From: an uncultured Pseudomonadota bacterium
GTDB lineage: Bacteria; Pseudomonadota; Gammaproteobacteria; Steroidobacterales; Steroidobacteraceae
DNA: 8,110 nucleotides
Direction of reading: 5' to 3'
Assembly: GCA_903890265.1 (NCBI GenBank)
Contig: CAITAM010000592.1
Coordinates: 1-8,110 of the forward strand
A program made the position numbers and the translations under genes. Position 1 is the first letter of the stretch, and every line of letters starts with the position of its first letter. Positions 6,267-8,110 of the stretch are shown in pieces. The notes beneath the pieces were generated by a model. That model was not told the origin of the DNA. It saw nothing but the letters and a program-made list of their open reading frames with translations, and did not search any database.

Positions 6267-7871
6267 ATGAAACTCACCCTGTGGACCTACGAAGGACCCC
6301 CGCACATCGGGGCGATGCGCGTTGCCACTGCGCTGACCGACGTGCACTACGTGCTCCACGCACCACAGGGCGACACCTACGCCGACCTGCTGTTTACCAT
6401 GATCGAGCGTAATGGCAGGCGCCCCCCGGTCACGTACACGACGTTCCAGGCGCGCGACCTCGGTGGCGACACCGCGCAGCTCTTTCAGGATGCCGTCAGC
6501 GGCGCGTACGAGCGGTTTCAGCCCGGTGCGATGCTGGTGGGCGCCTCGTGCACCGCAGAGCTCATTCAGGACGATCCGGCCGGACTGTCGGCGGCACTGG
6601 CGCTGCCCGTGCCGGTGGTACCCCTTGAGTTGCCGGCCTACCAGAAGAAGGAAAACTGGGGTGCCGCCGAGACCTTGTATCGTCTGGTGCGCTCACTGGT
6701 CACGCCGCGGCCCCGCGCCGCGGGGGATGCCACCGCGTCGGTGCGGCGACCGCTCTGCAACATCCTCGGGCCGACGGCCCTCGGTTTCAGGCATCGCGAC
6801 GACGTCACGGAGATCGCGCGGCTGCTCGGGCAGATCGGCGTCGACATTCATGTCGTGGCGCCGCTCGGCGCGAGTGCTGCGGACCTGAGCCGGCTTGGCG
6901 AGGCCGATTTCAACGTCGTGCTGTACCCGGAAGTGGCGGGGCCCGCTGCGCAGTGGCTGAAAAAGTCCTGCGGCCAGCCCATGACATCGGTGGTTCCCAT
7001 CGGCATTGGTGCAACACGGGAATTCATCGCTGAAGTGGCCCGGCTCGCGGGCATCGAGCCACCGGCCCACCTGATCGGCGCGCCGTCCCGTGCGGCGTGG
7101 TACTCGCGGTCCGTTGACTCGACGTACCTCACCGGGAAGCGGGTATTCATCTTCGGTGACGCGACACACGCCATCGCTGCTGCGAGGGTAGCGAGGGACG
7201 AACTGGGCTTCACGGTCGTTGGGCTGGGTACCTACAGCCGCGAAAGCGCACGAGAGGTTCGTGCTGCCGCTTCGCAGTACGGCCTCGAGGCGTTGATCAC
7301 CGACGATTACCTTGAAGTCGAGGCGGCCGCTGCGGCCTTGCACCCGGAGCTCATCCTCGGCACGCAGATGGAGCGCCACATCGCGAAGCGTCTCGGCGTG
7401 CCCTGCGCGGTGATCTCGGCGCCGGTCCACGTCCAGGACTTTCCCGCCCGGTACTCGCCGCAGATGGGATTCGAAGGGGCCAATGTCATCTTCGACAGCT
7501 GGGTGCACCCGCTGATGATGGGGTTGGAAGAGCACCTGCTCGCCATGTTCCGCGACGATTTTGAGTTTCACGACAAGGCCGCTTCGTCGCATCTCGGGCA
7601 CACGTCGGCGCCGGTCGTTGCGGCAGCAACCGCCCCTGCGGCAGCGCCGGTCGAGGCGATACGACAGGCGAGCCCGGCGACGGTACCGGCGGATGCGACC
7701 GCCGCCGATGGCGTGCGCTGGGACCCTGACGCCGAGAAAGAACTGCTGAAGATTCCGTTCTTCGTGCGCGGCAAGGCCCGTCGCAACACCGAGCGATTCG
7801 CGCTGCAGAAGGGCGTGAATACCATAAGCGTGGGGACTATCTACGATGCTAAAGCTCACTTCGGGCGTTAA
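6267..7871 (+). CDS. bchB: Light-independent protochlorophyllide reductase subunit B
   Basis: Encodes 534 residues, slightly longer than R. capsulatus BchB (525). It supplies the other half of the DPOR NB catalytic component. The N-terminus MKLTLWTYEGPPHIGAMRVA is typical. D36 (APQGDTYADLL) matches the unusual aspartate that is the fourth ligand of the NB [4Fe-4S] cluster. D284 (SVDSTYLTGKRVF) appears to match R. capsulatus D274, the residue assigned as a proton donor in catalysis. Other family blocks are GASCTAELIQDD (92-103), AYQKKENWGA (124-133), GDATHA (297-302) and HVQDFPARYSPQMGFEGANV (388-407). A variable Ala/Pro linker (about 446-482) leads to the C-terminal PCP_red helical domain (WDPDAEKELLKIPFFVRGKA, 485-504). 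Extra residues near 146-162 probably account for the 10-residue offset. GGGG seven bases before the ATG is the likely ribosome site. The 3' end overlaps bchH by 26 bp. Confidence 0.97.
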   Translation: MKLTLWTYEGPPHIGAMRVATALTDVHYVLHAPQGDTYADLLFTMIERNGRRPPVTYTTFQARDLGGDTAQLFQDAVSGAYERFQPGAMLVGASCTAELIQDDPAGLSAALALPVPVVPLELPAYQKKENWGAAETLYRLVRSLVTPRPRAAGDATASVRRPLCNILGPTALGFRHRDDVTEIARLLGQIGVDIHVVAPLGASAADLSRLGEADFNVVLYPEVAGPAAQWLKKSCGQPMTSVVPIGIGATREFIAEVARLAGIEPPAHLIGAPSRAAWYSRSVDSTYLTGKRVFIFGDATHAIAAARVARDELGFTVVGLGTYSRESAREVRAAASQYGLEALITDDYLEVEAAAAALHPELILGTQMERHIAKRLGVPCAVISAPVHVQDFPARYSPQMGFEGANVIFDSWVHPLMMGLEEHLLAMFRDDFEFHDKAASSHLGHTSAPVVAAATAPAAAPVEAIRQASPATVPADATAADGVRWDPDAEKELLKIPFFVRGKARRNTERFALQKGVNTISVGTIYDAKAHFGR

Positions 7872-8110
7872 GCGCGGCAAGAGCCCCGCGCCGGTCGCGC
7901 CAATGCGCGTAGTTCTCCTTACCATGGACAACCACCTGGCAAGCGCGACGCAGCGTGCCGCGGTCAAGATCGCTGACGAGTATCCAGGGGTCAGCGTCTC
8001 GATGTTTTCCGCAGCCCAGTGGTCGGCCAGTGCCGACGTGTTGGCGCGGACCCTGGCCGCGATCGGGACGGCCGACCTGATCGTGGTATCGATGCTGTTC
8101 CTCGAAGATC
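7846..8110 (+). CDS. bchH: Magnesium chelatase subunit H, 5' part only
   Basis: The first 88 codons of a gene that runs off the right edge; the family is about 1,200 residues, so under a tenth is seen. BchH is the porphyrin-binding subunit of Mg-chelatase, which inserts Mg2+ into protoporphyrin IX with the BchI-BchD ATPase, the first committed step of bacteriochlorophyll synthesis. The visible RVVLLTMDNHLASATQRAA (21-39) and IVVSMLFLED (79-88) are the conserved beginning of the BchH/ChlH amidoligase-like N-terminal domain. The ATG at 7846 has GGGGA nine bases before it and overlaps the bchB end by 26 bp; ATG at codon 20 (7903) would begin right at the conserved block but has no clear ribosome site. 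Place after bchB is as in bchFNBHLM operons. The cobaltochelatase homologue CobN is less likely given the close BchH-like sequence and context. Confidence 0.93.
   Translation, partial: MLKLTSGVKRGKSPAPVAPMRVVLLTMDNHLASATQRAAVKIADEYPGVSVSMFSAAQWSASADVLARTLAAIGTADLIVVSMLFLED

Noticed and set aside
6693..7967. 424-codon minus-strand open frame opposite bchB and the bchH start
   Set aside because: The opposite strand encodes conserved BchB and BchH across the whole stretch; the antisense product is low-complexity and Arg-rich without a family match.

Overview
This window is part of a photosynthesis gene cluster from an anoxygenic phototroph that makes bacteriochlorophyll with a purple-bacterial (type II reaction centre) gene set. 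High G+C content, the ppsR-ppaA regulator pair, and the divergent order (pucC-like)-bchG-ppsR-ppaA <> bchF-bchN-bchB-bchH point to a proteobacterium. A gammaproteobacterium, or a lineage that acquired such a cluster, is my best guess, but the sequence alone does not settle the class. All eight recognised genes belong to bacteriochlorophyll synthesis, photosystem assembly or its regulation. I see no mobile element, tRNA, rRNA or CRISPR array.

Left half, minus strand (read right to left). ppaA/aerR encodes a cobalamin-type light/redox antirepressor. It is followed 20-60 bp later, depending on the ppsR start, by ppsR/crtJ, the PAS-HTH repressor of photosynthesis genes. Then comes a 55-bp gap holding a promoter and paired PpsR-type operators, then bchG (bacteriochlorophyll synthase). 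bchG overlaps by 4 bp a PucC/Bch2-type membrane protein whose 3' end lies outside the window.

Right half, plus strand. bchF (3-vinyl hydratase), bchN and bchB (the catalytic NB half of light-independent protochlorophyllide reductase) and the start of bchH (Mg-chelatase large subunit) form one tightly packed operon with overlaps or a 12-bp gap. In known clusters this run continues as bchL-bchM, outside this window.

The two arms diverge from a ~220-bp region (4213-4431) with back-to-back promoter-like sequences and two overlapping PpsR-like palindromes. Exact TGT-N12-ACA PpsR/CrtJ motifs also lie in front of bchG and in front of ppsR. The sequence therefore suggests that the regulators encoded here control both arms and perhaps ppsR itself. 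The genes are well-known families. The parts most worth a second look are the operator layout, a PpsR that lacks one of the two classical redox cysteines, and an apparently leaderless bchG. I found no sign of a wholly undescribed system.
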